Assembly (NCBI GenBank): GCA_016709305.1
Contig: JADJNA010000031.1
Span: 1-55,448, forward strand
Source of the DNA: Candidatus Villigracilis saccharophilus
GTDB taxonomy: Bacteria > Chloroflexota > Anaerolineae > Anaerolineales > Villigracilaceae
Direction: 5' to 3'
DNA length: 55,448 bases
The notes under the pieces: model-generated
The model's input: the letters and a program-made list of their open reading frames with translations, nothing else
What the model was told of the DNA's origin: nothing
Databases searched by the model: none
Translations under genes and position numbers: made by a program
Shown: piece by piece, positions 41,928-50,399 of the stretch
How the letters are laid out: every line of letters starts with the position of its first letter
How positions within the stretch are numbered: the stretch's first letter is position 1

Positions 41928-42551
41928 ATGAAATCAACGCGCGACAAGATATTACAAACCTTATTACAGAAACCCCGTTCGACGATCAACACACTGGCTG
42001 AAGCGGTTGGAATTAATCCAATTTCTGTGCGTCACCACCTAACAAATCTCCAAATGGAAGGTTTGGTTGAAGGTCAGGAAGAACGGCATGGCGTGGGACG
42101 TCCGCGCCTTGTTTACATCCTTACGGACGATGGAATGGAGCATTTCCCGACCCGGTATATGCAGCTTACCACACGTTTATTGGCGCAAATGAAAGATACC
42201 ATGCCCGGCCCGGTGGTTGCCAAATTGTTCAATCAGATCGCGGAAGATATGGCCAGCCATTATTCCAAGGATATGCAGGGACTGAGTATGGAAGAGCGCC
42301 TGAACTTCGTCAAGGAAATGCTGGGGCGCGAAGGCTTTACAGTGGAATGGGAAAAGAAGGGCGGGCAGTATGAGATCCATGAGATCACCTGCCCTTACTA
42401 TCAAATCGGGGTCGCCCACCCTGAAGTGTGTACCGTGGATCAAACGTTGATCTCCAAAATGCTGGCATTGCCCGCCAATAAAGTTCAGTGCATTTTGAGC
42501 GGCGCCGCCCATTGCACCTACGTCATCTCGCCTGCCGAGATAAAAAACTAA
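41928..42551 (+). CDS. sufR: SufR-type Fe-S-sensing transcriptional regulator
   Basis: A 207-residue DNA-binding protein. Residues 1-70 form a DeoR/ArsR-like winged helix (TINTLAEAVGINPISVRHHL, LVEGQEERHGVGRPRLVY). The C-terminal domain has four cysteines: Cys155 and Cys168 (12 between), Cys188 and Cys196. Cys155, 168 and 196 keep the spacing I recall for the cluster ligands of cyanobacterial SufR, so a [4Fe-4S] cluster is likely. SufR with cluster represses the suf genes and is released when clusters are short. The start is set by the promoter, which gives a leaderless mRNA. sufT follows 16 bases later. Confidence 0.88.
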   Translation: MKSTRDKILQTLLQKPRSTINTLAEAVGINPISVRHHLTNLQMEGLVEGQEERHGVGRPRLVYILTDDGMEHFPTRYMQLTTRLLAQMKDTMPGPVVAKLFNQIAEDMASHYSKDMQGLSMEERLNFVKEMLGREGFTVEWEKKGGQYEIHEITCPYYQIGVAHPEVCTVDQTLISKMLALPANKVQCILSGAAHCTYVISPAEIKN

Positions 42552-42567
42552 AGATCAAGGAGCTAAA

Positions 42568-42918
42568 ATGGCAGACTCTGAAGTAAAAGAAATCCAATGG
42601 ACATTACACCAAACTCACCCTGAACGCGTGCAGGAAGTCCGTGCCCGACTTTCCGAGGTGATCGATCCTGAAATTGGCATGACCATCATACAACTGGGAT
42701 TGATCCGCGATGTCGAGATCACAGCGGACGGCATCGGTCACGTCAAGATGATCCTGACCACGCCCTTCTGTCCATACGGACCCGCCATGATCGAGATGAC
42801 CAAGGCCAAAGCCGTCGAAGGACTCAACATGCCGGTCAATATTGAAATGGGCATGGACATGTGGGATTTCTCCATGATGGAAGATCCCTCCGCGCTGGAC
42901 TGGGGAATGTACGCGTAA
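42568..42918 (+). CDS. sufT: SufT/MIP18-family (DUF59) Fe-S maturation factor
   Basis: A 116-residue protein of the DUF59 family. The central fold reads VRARLSEVIDPEIGMTIIQL (the DPE element) and the cysteine motif is LTTPFCPYGPAMIEM, the conserved T-x3-C-P of the family. SufT proteins help load Fe-S clusters onto apo-enzymes under high demand. The tail after residue 95 (MGMDMWDFSMMEDPSALDWG) is acidic and family-specific. AAGGAG lies just upstream; it is co-transcribed with sufR, and a terminator follows. Confidence 0.9.
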   Translation: MADSEVKEIQWTLHQTHPERVQEVRARLSEVIDPEIGMTIIQLGLIRDVEITADGIGHVKMILTTPFCPYGPAMIEMTKAKAVEGLNMPVNIEMGMDMWDFSMMEDPSALDWGMYA

Positions 42919-42946
42919 ATAAGTTGCAAGTCGAAGGTTAAATGTC

Positions 42947-42983
42947 AAAGACGCCATCCATTTAGGATCGGCGTCTTTTTCTT
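42947..42983 (+). terminator. Terminator of sufR-sufT
   Basis: AAAGACGCC-ATCC pairs with GGAT-C-GGCGTCTTT, followed by TTCTTTC. Confidence 0.82.
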
Positions 42984-43044
42984 TCGTCTTTTCATTCACA
43001 CCAGCACTGGCGTGCCGCGCAAGTACCCTTCATCCTTTCTTTTC

Positions 43045-43656
43045 TCATTCCCCTTTTTTCCAGTGCATCGCGTGCAGCTGCTCGCCTTCCGCAAATCCAG
43101 AGATGATCACCAGGGCGGTCGTCACTGTCTTTGAGTGGTTTTTCCAGCGATGGCGCATTTGCGACTCGAACAACAAGCTATCGCCCGCGGTCAGCAAAAA
43201 AGCTTGCTTTTCCACAAAATACTCCAACTCACCTCTCAGACAAAAAACGAACTCATGTCCAGTATGGACAATATGATGCGGACCGCTCGCCGCGCCGCTT
43301 TCGAGCGTGAGCATGAACGGCTCGACGCGCCCTGAAAATTGCTCCCCGCCGAGCGCCTCAAACACGCCATGCGTGAACGACATGTGCGTACGCTCGTCAG
43401 CTTTCAGGAAAACGATCTTCTTCCTTTCCGCTTCCGCGCCAAAAAAAGCGGTGATCGAGACCCCCAATGCATCAGCCAATTTATACAACGTACTGACTGA
43501 AGGCGAGGTTTTGCCGCGCTCGATCATACTGAGCGCATTCGCAGAAAGCCCGCTTTTGGTGGCGAGGGTTCGCATGGATATACCACGCGCCTCGCGTAAT
43601 TCTTTTAAACTTGAAGCGACATCAACAGACGTTGCCTCTCGCACATACGGTTCCAT
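43045..43656 (-). CDS. XRE-family regulator with cupin domain
   Basis: A 204-residue regulator. Residues 10-70 are a Cro/C1-type helix-turn-helix (LKELREARGISMRTLATKSG, then ANALSMIERGKTSPSVSTLY). From about residue 110 there is a cupin (PHHIVHTGHEFVFCLRGELEY, LTAGDSLLFESQMRHRWKN) that probably senses a small molecule. The start MEPYVREATS is set by a near-perfect GGAGGTGAT. It is divergent from the ArsR gene, and the 174 bases between them contain repeated ATATGACA boxes. It could control itself or the sulfur locus; the ligand is unknown. Confidence 0.88.
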   Translation of the reverse strand: MEPYVREATSVDVASSLKELREARGISMRTLATKSGLSANALSMIERGKTSPSVSTLYKLADALGVSITAFFGAEAERKKIVFLKADERTHMSFTHGVFEALGGEQFSGRVEPFMLTLESGAASGPHHIVHTGHEFVFCLRGELEYFVEKQAFLLTAGDSLLFESQMRHRWKNHSKTVTTALVIISGFAEGEQLHAMHWKKGE

Positions 43657-43720
43657 GATCACCTCCGAAAAGCTGCACTCGCATAATTTACCCAAATTTG
43701 TCCCATTATACCCCCACTTT

Positions 43721-43783
43721 ATATGACATTAAACAAAACTTAATATGACACAATGCACTATTGTACAAACTGTCACAATATTA
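43721..43783. promoter_or_regulatory. Repeated operator-like boxes between two regulators
   Basis: ATATGACA occurs at 43721-43728 and 43743-43750, spaced 22 bases (about two helical turns). The second copy, as TAATATGACA, faces an imperfect inverted copy TGTCACAATATTA at 43771-43783. The area lies between the divergent XRE and ArsR starts. Confidence 0.5.
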
Positions 43784-43830
43784 TGATGGGAATGCAAATA
43801 TACGTTTATACGAATATAGGCAAGGACAAC

Positions 43831-44166
43831 ATGATCAACCAAACACTTAAACAAGAGATCTCTGAACTGGAAGCCGATTTTTGCTTTGCCCTCTCTGACC
43901 CGAACCGCATCTTGATGCTGTACGCCCTCAGCGAGAAACCTCTGAATGTGACCGAACTCACCAATGAACTCGGGCTAAATCAGCCCACAACATCGCGGCA
44001 TCTCAAAGTGATGCGCGAACGCGGCCTGGTACAAACCGTCCGCACTGGCACCACCGTCACCTACCATCTATCTGACCTAAGATTAATTCAGGCACTCGAC
44101 CTTTTACGATCTGTTATGCGGGATCGTCTGACCGAGCGCGCAAGCCTGATCAATGAAATCGCATAA
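43831..44166 (+). CDS. ArsR/SmtB-family regulator
   Basis: A 111-residue winged-helix repressor: ALSDPNRILMLYALSEKPLN, VTELTNELGLNQPTTSRHLK (recognition helix) and GLVQTVRTGTTVTYHLSD (wing). The protein has only one cysteine (DFCFALSDP), so the two-cysteine persulfide switch of SqrR/BigR and the classic arsenic site are absent. The start MINQTLKQEI is chosen for AAGGA; a longer frame from 43753 would begin inside the operator region. The octaheme gene follows with 11 bases between, so it is the first gene of the sulfur operon and probably its regulator. Confidence 0.87.
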   Translation: MINQTLKQEISELEADFCFALSDPNRILMLYALSEKPLNVTELTNELGLNQPTTSRHLKVMRERGLVQTVRTGTTVTYHLSDLRLIQALDLLRSVMRDRLTERASLINEIA

Positions 44167-44177
44167 GGAGAATGTTG

Positions 44178-45614
44178 ATGAAGAAACGCTTCCCTCTTTG
44201 GACACTTGGGCTGGTCGGCATTTTGCTGCTGATCCTCGTTCCTGTCCTGTATTTTCTTCCGCGCACCAAGGCCCCCAATGACCCTGCGGCTTATATCCCC
44301 ACCAAGGCAGTCCATGTGGATCATAAAGACATCGTCAAGGGTGAATTCAAAACGGGACAGGAAGTCACACGCGCCTGTCTTGAATGTCATGAAGACGCCG
44401 CCGCCAATGTCATGAAGACCACGCATTGGACATGGGAATCCAAAGCCTTCGATGTCCCCTGGCGCGAAGACGACGTAACCATCGGCAAAGCCAATCAGAT
44501 CAATAACTTCTGTATCGGCTCGCAGGGTAATGAAAACAAATGCATGTCCTGCCACGCCGGTTATGGCTGGGAGGAAGGCCGCGAAACTCAACAAGCCAAT
44601 CCGGAAAATGTAGACTGCCTGGCTTGTCACGCAGATAACGCCACATACGGGAAAGGCTTATTCGGCAATCCCGCTGAAGGCATTGACCTATTAGCCGCTG
44701 CGCAAAGCGTACGCGCCCCCTCACGCGAGAACTGCGGCAAATGTCACTTCGACGGCGGCGGCGGCAACGGCGTCAAACACGGCGACCTCGACGAGAGTCT
44801 GTATTTCCCGGACCAATCACTGGATATTCATATGGGCGGCGAGCTCAACATGCAATGCACGGACTGCCACGTTACAAAAGATCATCAGATCCTGGGCCGC
44901 ATGCTGGCAGACAACTACACGATTGACCCGAAGGAACAGGTTTCCTGCGAACAATGCCATGTCAATCAAAAACATGAAGATGAACGCATCAACACACATC
45001 TTTCGGCTGTGGCATGTCAAACCTGCCATATCCCCGCCATCGCTCTTGAAGATCCAACCAAGGTCACCTGGGACTGGTCGCAGGCCGGGCAGGAAGGACG
45101 CGAAGACGACCACTTCACCTACTTAAAGATCAAAGGTGAATTCGTCTACGACAAGAATTTCGCGCCCACGTATCTCTGGTTCAACGGCAATAACGAATAC
45201 CGTTACATCCTTGGCGACCCGCTAGGCAAGGATGGGATCACCTACATCAACAAACCCGCAGGAAATATCGAAGATAAAAGCGCAAAGATTTTCCCGTTCA
45301 AATTACACATTGCCAAACAACCGTATGATGTGAAAAATAATTACCTGCTCCAACCGGTCACATCCGGCAAGGGCGGCTTCTGGACCACCTTTGATTGGAA
45401 CAGCGCATTCGAACTCGCCGCCCCCATCACAGGCTTGGAATACAGCGGCGAATATGGATTTACCGAAACATACATGTACTGGGCAACCACCCATATGGTC
45501 CAGTCCGCCGAAGATGCCCTGCAATGCGAATCCTGCCACGGCGAAAACGGTCGGCTGGACTGGGCAGCCCTTGGGTACCAGGGCGACCCGATCGAATGGG
45601 GCGGAAGGAAATAA
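44178..45614 (+). CDS. Octaheme c-type cytochrome, tetrathionate-reductase-like
   Basis: A 478-residue exported cytochrome anchored by one N-terminal helix (LWTLGLVGILLLILVPVLYF). Eight CXXCH haem motifs are present: CLECH, CMSCH, CLACH, CGKCH, CTDCH, CEQCH, CQTCH and CESCH. Length, haem number and order fit the octaheme family of Shewanella tetrathionate reductase (OTR), which reduces tetrathionate, and in vitro also nitrite and hydroxylamine. I place the start at the second ATG (44178), because AAGGAG is only one base from the first (44172). The next gene begins two bases after the stop, and the pair probably forms a membrane complex. Confidence 0.9.
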   Translation: MKKRFPLWTLGLVGILLLILVPVLYFLPRTKAPNDPAAYIPTKAVHVDHKDIVKGEFKTGQEVTRACLECHEDAAANVMKTTHWTWESKAFDVPWREDDVTIGKANQINNFCIGSQGNENKCMSCHAGYGWEEGRETQQANPENVDCLACHADNATYGKGLFGNPAEGIDLLAAAQSVRAPSRENCGKCHFDGGGGNGVKHGDLDESLYFPDQSLDIHMGGELNMQCTDCHVTKDHQILGRMLADNYTIDPKEQVSCEQCHVNQKHEDERINTHLSAVACQTCHIPAIALEDPTKVTWDWSQAGQEGREDDHFTYLKIKGEFVYDKNFAPTYLWFNGNNEYRYILGDPLGKDGITYINKPAGNIEDKSAKIFPFKLHIAKQPYDVKNNYLLQPVTSGKGGFWTTFDWNSAFELAAPITGLEYSGEYGFTETYMYWATTHMVQSAEDALQCESCHGENGRLDWAALGYQGDPIEWGGRK

Positions 45615-45616
45615 CC

Positions 45617-48343
45617 ATGAAACGTTATACACTCATCACACTAGCTATACTTCTCTTCCTTGCGCTTGCATTTGGAATTGGCTCGGTGCTCGCCTCGCCC
45701 AAGCCTGCTCCTGAACAACAGGCATCGCCCCTGCACCCGAACTTTGCAATGCTTGACGAAAATGGCGTAAATGTTTTGGAAAGCAATGGCGCGGTCTCCA
45801 CCATGCAAACCTGCGGACAATGCCACGACACCGAATTCATTTCTTCGCATGCCTTTCACTCCGACCTGGGCCTGTCAGATTACGCCGCCACCAAAGAATC
45901 ATGGGACGCAAGCACGGGCACGTTCGGTCAGTGGAATCCACTCACCTACCGCTTCCTCTCCCAGAATGGCGATGAACGGCTTGACCTCTCCACAGCCGGG
46001 TGGCTGATGCTCAATGGCGAGCGCGTCGTTGGCGGCGGACCTGCCACAACAGCTCGTGACGGAAAATCACTTGCAGACGTAAAAGCCAGCGGGGACAACC
46101 CTGAGACATCCGTACTCGACGCGAACGGTAATCCGACCGCATGGGATTGGGATAAATCAGGCACAATGGAAATGAATTGTTTCCTTTGCCACCTTGAAAC
46201 ACCAAACACCTCCGCGCGCGCAGATGCGATCCATGCGGGCGAATTTGGCAAAGCCAATACCGCAACATTAACGGGATTAAATATTGTTGAAGCATCCGCT
46301 GACGGTTGGGCATGGAACACGGAATCCTTCAACGAAGCGGGCGAACTTAAGAGTGACACAATTGGAATTCAGGACCCAACCAACTCAAATTGCGCGACCT
46401 GTCACGGTGAAGTCCATCCCGAATCAGAGGAACCGCTCACCATCACCGCATGCGATCTGGATTATCCGCAAACTGCCACAACCGGGCAGGTCGTATCTGC
46501 GCAGCGCATCAATGAATCTGGCGTGAACCTGACAAATAAAAATGAACTTGACCGCTCATGGGATGTCCATGCGGAACGCCAATTGCAATGCACAGATTGT
46601 CACTACGCCCTCAATAATCCCTCGCACTTAAGCGAAGTCCAAAGCAACAATCCAGAGCATCTTGTTTATGATCCGCGCTCTCTGGAGATCGGCGAGTACC
46701 TGCAGCGCCCCGACCACAACTTCGCACGCGGACAGAGCGCGCAATTCAACGCCGCGCCCGAGTACAAAGGCACGATGCGCCGCTGTGAGAATTGCCATGA
46801 TTACAACAAGGGACACGCTGACTGGCTTCCGTATGTGGAAACCCATATTGACGCAGTCGCCTGCGAGACCTGCCACATCCCACAGATGTACGCGCCCGCC
46901 ATTCAAACTTATGACTGGACAGTCATTACCACTGAAGGCAAGGCAGTCGAATCCTGCCGCGGCGTGGAAGGCACCCCCAACGCAGTCACTTCACTCGTAA
47001 CTGGTTACGAGCCGGTCCTGCTCAACCGCACAAATATTGACGGGCAGAAATTACTTGCTCCATACAACCTGATCACATCCTTCTATTGGGTGTATGACGA
47101 TGCGAATGGAAATGCGCGGCCAGTCCGATTGGCTGATCTGGAAGCGGCATATCTTGAAAATGGAAAATACGCGGCGGACGTTGTCACAGCCTTTGACGAG
47201 AACGGTGACGGCACACTTGCCAACGCCGAACTGACCATCAATTCGCCCGCAAAAGAAGAAGCAGTCAAGACGAAACTTTCCGCACTTGGGTTGAACAGTC
47301 CCCGTATCGAAGGTATGGTCCAACCTTACAGCATCAACCATAATGTCACCCGCGGCGACGCCGCCTTGAATGACTGCAAAGCCTGCCATAATGACGAGTC
47401 ACGTGTCTCGCAATCCATCAAACTTGCGAACCACGCGCCTGTCATGCCTGTTTTTGACGTGGATAATAATGTCAGCGGCAGCGGCGAGATCGTCACCGGC
47501 GCAGATGGCGCGTTATATTACCAGCCCATGCCAGCCAAAGATAATATGTACGTCTTCGGCTCCAGCCGCATCAGTTGGATCGACTGGTTTGGCGCGATCG
47601 CTTTTGCAGGTTCACTTTTAGGTGTGATCGGTCATGGGACGCTGAGGTTCTTCTCGTCGAAGAAGCAGCCTCACGGTCACGCGCGAACCGAGCGGATCTA
47701 TATGTACGATGCGTATCGCCGCTTCTGGCATTGGTTACAAACCGCTGCCATTGTCATCCTCCTGTTCACAGGCTTGATCATCCACAGACCAGATATCTTC
47801 GGGGCGTTCTCATTCCGAGGGGTGGTGACCCTGCACAATGTCCTCGCCGCCATTCTGGTGATCAATGCACTGCTTGCCATTTTCTATCACATTGCAAACA
47901 ATCGCATGCAGGAATATATCCCGCGCCCGTATGGTTTCTTCGACGACGCCATCACACAGGCAAAATATTACATCGGTGGAATTTTCAAGGGTGAAGGTCA
48001 TCCCTTTGAGAAGCGTCCGGACAACCGCATGAACCCGATCCAGAAGATCACATACTTTGGAATTCTGAATGTACTGCTCCCTCTGCAAATGATCACAGGC
48101 GCGTTGATGTGGGGCGTGCAGAAATGGCCGCTCTTCGCGAACGCGCTTGGCGGGCTGCCCTTCCTGGCGCCTTTCCACTCACTTATAGCTTGGATGTTTG
48201 GAACGTTTATTATCGTGCATGTGTACATGACCACAACCGGTGCAACCCCGCTGGAAGCCACGCGCGCGATGATCACTGGATACGAGGAAGTGGAAGTGCA
48301 TGAAATGGAAGAATCGAAGAAAGATGTAAAAGGTAAGAAGTAA
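45617..48343 (+). CDS. Seven-haem cytochrome c fused to a cytochrome b (b561-type) membrane domain
   Basis: A 908-residue fusion. After a signal peptide (LITLAILLFLALAFGIGSVL), the exported part carries seven CXXCH sites (CGQCH, CFLCH, CATCH, CTDCH, CENCH, CETCH, CKACH) and an EF-hand-like loop (FDENGDGTLANAEL). The last 250 residues form a membrane domain with haem-b histidines in YRRFWHWLQTAAIVILLFTG, GVVTLHNVLAAILVINALLAIFYH and FHSLIAWMFGTFIIVHVYMT, like the cytochrome b of thiosulfate or formate reductases. It would take electrons from quinol and pass them along its own haems to the octaheme partner. Such a fusion is uncommon. AAGGAAATAACC precedes the start. Confidence 0.9.
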   Translation: MKRYTLITLAILLFLALAFGIGSVLASPKPAPEQQASPLHPNFAMLDENGVNVLESNGAVSTMQTCGQCHDTEFISSHAFHSDLGLSDYAATKESWDASTGTFGQWNPLTYRFLSQNGDERLDLSTAGWLMLNGERVVGGGPATTARDGKSLADVKASGDNPETSVLDANGNPTAWDWDKSGTMEMNCFLCHLETPNTSARADAIHAGEFGKANTATLTGLNIVEASADGWAWNTESFNEAGELKSDTIGIQDPTNSNCATCHGEVHPESEEPLTITACDLDYPQTATTGQVVSAQRINESGVNLTNKNELDRSWDVHAERQLQCTDCHYALNNPSHLSEVQSNNPEHLVYDPRSLEIGEYLQRPDHNFARGQSAQFNAAPEYKGTMRRCENCHDYNKGHADWLPYVETHIDAVACETCHIPQMYAPAIQTYDWTVITTEGKAVESCRGVEGTPNAVTSLVTGYEPVLLNRTNIDGQKLLAPYNLITSFYWVYDDANGNARPVRLADLEAAYLENGKYAADVVTAFDENGDGTLANAELTINSPAKEEAVKTKLSALGLNSPRIEGMVQPYSINHNVTRGDAALNDCKACHNDESRVSQSIKLANHAPVMPVFDVDNNVSGSGEIVTGADGALYYQPMPAKDNMYVFGSSRISWIDWFGAIAFAGSLLGVIGHGTLRFFSSKKQPHGHARTERIYMYDAYRRFWHWLQTAAIVILLFTGLIIHRPDIFGAFSFRGVVTLHNVLAAILVINALLAIFYHIANNRMQEYIPRPYGFFDDAITQAKYYIGGIFKGEGHPFEKRPDNRMNPIQKITYFGILNVLLPLQMITGALMWGVQKWPLFANALGGLPFLAPFHSLIAWMFGTFIIVHVYMTTTGATPLEATRAMITGYEEVEVHEMEESKKDVKGKK

Positions 48344-48355
48344 GATTCATAATAA

Positions 48356-48397
48356 TGTCGTTGCAAGGGCAGTGAACACTTGCCCTCGCAACGACAT
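48356..48397. repeat. REP-like palindrome
   Basis: GTCGTTGC-A-AGGGCA and TGCCCTCGCAACGAC form a stem around a short loop, between the cytochrome b fusion and the first YeeE gene. Related to 24885-24921. Confidence 0.7.
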
Positions 48398-48415
48398 ACG
48401 AGAAAAGGAGTATCA

Positions 48416-48961
48416 ATGACCACTCAAACTAGAAAATCGATTTTCAACAGACCTGAAAAAGCTTATGTACAGCCATATCTTGGCGGAGCGATCCTGGGCA
48501 TCGTCTTGTTCCTCGCCTTCCTGCTGACAGGCAACGGGCTTGGCTCATCCGGCGCGACCAGCCGTCTTGATGCAGCACTCGTGGACGCGATCGCCCCAGC
48601 GCATGTGGACAATACACCTTACCTCTTGAAGATGGCGGGCGGGGATAAGAATCCGCTCGATGATTGGATCGTGCCCGTATTCTTCGGCGCGTTATTCGGC
48701 GGCTTCACCTCCGGCGCATTCAATGGACGCCTAAAAATCACGACCACCAAAGGTCCCAACATCTCCAACCGCACACGCTGGCTGATGGCGTTCCTCGGCG
48801 GCGTGATCTTTCTGTACGGTGCGCGCATGGCGCGCGGATGCACCTCGGGGCAGGCGCTCTCAGGCGGCGCGACTCTCGCAGCTGGTTCCTGGGTGATCAT
48901 GTTCGCCATTTTTGGCGGTGCCTATGCGGTCGCGTATTTTGTAAGGAAGTTGTGGCTGTAA
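48416..48961 (+). CDS. YeeE/YedE family membrane protein (thiosulfate-uptake type)
   Basis: A 181-residue protein with about four to five membrane helices. The family signature MARGCTSGQALSGGATLAAGSW carries the conserved cysteine that binds thiosulfate in TsuA-type YeeE proteins. It is half the size of a full YeeE/TsuA, and the following gene provides the other half, so the two probably form one channel. The start is at MTTQTRKSIF (48416) with AAAAGGAG upstream; twelve extra codons to 48380 run into the repeat. Thiosulfate as substrate is inferred from the family and the neighbouring cytochromes. Confidence 0.87.
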   Translation: MTTQTRKSIFNRPEKAYVQPYLGGAILGIVLFLAFLLTGNGLGSSGATSRLDAALVDAIAPAHVDNTPYLLKMAGGDKNPLDDWIVPVFFGALFGGFTSGAFNGRLKITTTKGPNISNRTRWLMAFLGGVIFLYGARMARGCTSGQALSGGATLAAGSWVIMFAIFGGAYAVAYFVRKLWL

Positions 48962-48969
48962 AAAACTCT

Positions 48970-48989
48970 CGTCATTGCTCGCAATGACG
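48970..48989. repeat. Short palindrome between the two YeeE genes
   Basis: CGTCATTGC-TC-GCAATGACG, a 20-base perfect palindrome of the GTCATTGC family. Confidence 0.7.
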
Positions 48990-49008
48990 GATAACAGGAG
49001 AATCAAAA

Positions 49009-50310
49009 ATGAACTTTCCCCTCCCCTCTTTCGTAGCAGTCAGCGCAGCCAACCCGTGGACGTATGTGCTCTTCGCCGTGATCGGCTTCGCCTTCGGCTT
49101 CACACTTGAAATGTCTGGCTTTGGCGACTCAAGAAAACTCGCCGCACAATTTTATTTCACAGAACTGACCGTACTCAAAGTCATGTTCACCGCCATCACT
49201 GTGGCAATGGTTCTGCTCTTCGGCGCGGTCGGACTTGGCATCCTCGATTTCAGCCAGGTGTGGGTCAACCCGACCTATCTCGCCTCTGGCATTGTCGGCG
49301 GGCTGATCATGGGCGTCGGATTCATCGTCGGCGGGTTCTGCCCGACCACTTCGTTGGCATCCGCGTCAACAGGCAAGATCGACGGCATGTTGTTCATGCT
49401 TGGCGGATTTGTCGGCGCGTTCCTCTTTGGCGAAACCGAAAAATATTTTGACGGCTGGTACACCAACGCGGGTTATTACGGACGCCTGACTCTCGACCAG
49501 GTCTTCGGAATCCCCGTCGGCGCGGTCGTTGTGATCGTTATCCTGATGGCGCTCTTCATGTTCTGGGGCAGCGAACAGCTTGAACGCATCTTCGGCAAAA
49601 GGGATCTCAGCAAGGAACCCAAACTGCGCATCGCCGGCGCTGTCGCCTTATTCGCGGGCGCGGTCGCGGTTCTCGCGCTTGGCACTCCCTCCATTGAAGA
49701 TAAATATAACAAGGCCACCTTCACGCGCACCGAGACCATCGAACAGGTGAACGCGGACCCGATCGTCAACACAACCATTTACAGCGCTGACGAAATGCTT
49801 GCCAAACGACTTGTGTTCACTTCCCCTGCCGAAGTATTCAAGTCAAGATATAACCAGTCCATGAACCCTGTGTATATCGACGTGCGCTCTGAGGCTGACT
49901 ACAATCTTTATCATATCGAAAGCGCGGTCAACATCCCGCTCGAACGTCTGACTGAAGTCATCCCCGTTTTACTCAGTGAGCCGCCCGCCAACAGTGTCTT
50001 CATCCTGATGAGCAACGATGAAACCGCCGCCATTGACGCATGGAAAATTCTGGTCGGATCGAGTGTGCAGAACGCATATATTCTCGAAGGCGGAGTTAAC
50101 AACTGGATCGCATTCTTCGGCGAATCGGACAAGGCGCTTCAACCCGCACTGAACGCTGGTGACGACCAATTGGGCTATGTCTTCCCTGCGGCATTGGGCA
50201 GCCGGTACGAGTCCTGCGACCCCGACCCGATCGAATATGAAAAATTGGAGTTCGAAGCCAGGATCAAATTACAGTTAAAACGAGATAAATCCGGCGGCGG
50301 ATGCGGATAG
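49009..50310 (+). CDS. YeeE/YedE protein fused to a cysteine-less rhodanese-like domain
   Basis: A 433-residue fusion. Residues 1-240 form a YeeE/YedE membrane domain with GFAFGFTLEMSGFGDSRKLA and the cysteine motif GGFCPTTSLASASTGKIDG. Then comes an extracytoplasmic or cytoplasmic rhodanese fold: PVYIDVRSEADYNLYHIESA, VNIPLERL and NAYILEGGVNNWIAFF. The active-site loop that normally reads C-x(4)-R is here MSNDET (about 334-339), without cysteine, so it cannot make a persulfide there. The C-terminus ends in SGGGCG with a single cysteine. It follows the smaller YeeE gene and probably pairs with it for thiosulfate or sulfur uptake. Confidence 0.87.
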   Translation: MNFPLPSFVAVSAANPWTYVLFAVIGFAFGFTLEMSGFGDSRKLAAQFYFTELTVLKVMFTAITVAMVLLFGAVGLGILDFSQVWVNPTYLASGIVGGLIMGVGFIVGGFCPTTSLASASTGKIDGMLFMLGGFVGAFLFGETEKYFDGWYTNAGYYGRLTLDQVFGIPVGAVVVIVILMALFMFWGSEQLERIFGKRDLSKEPKLRIAGAVALFAGAVAVLALGTPSIEDKYNKATFTRTETIEQVNADPIVNTTIYSADEMLAKRLVFTSPAEVFKSRYNQSMNPVYIDVRSEADYNLYHIESAVNIPLERLTEVIPVLLSEPPANSVFILMSNDETAAIDAWKILVGSSVQNAYILEGGVNNWIAFFGESDKALQPALNAGDDQLGYVFPAALGSRYESCDPDPIEYEKLEFEARIKLQLKRDKSGGGCG

Positions 50311-50350
50311 GTCAGTACTTAGAAATCAGAAATCAGTTTTTGGTAAACAA

Positions 50351-50386
50351 AAAAAATCGCGCGAGATAATTCGCGCGATTTTTTAT
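50351..50386. terminator. Bidirectional terminator
   Basis: AAATCGCGCGA pairs with TCGCGCGATTT around six bases, flanked by A and T tracts, between the YeeE-rhodanese gene and the convergent lyase gene. Confidence 0.88.
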
Positions 50387-50399
50387 ACATCCTTCATGC

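Noticed and set aside
43753..43830. An N-terminal extension of the ArsR protein with a CXXCH haem motif (CTNCH)
   Set aside because: The extension overlaps the operator-like boxes and has no ribosome site, whereas MINQTLKQ at 43831 has AAGGA. A haem motif in a cytoplasmic protein without signal peptide is not credible.
45395..45616. A 74-residue upstream extension of the seven-haem cytochrome
   Set aside because: It runs through the end of the octaheme gene in another frame and would bury the signal peptide that begins at 45617.
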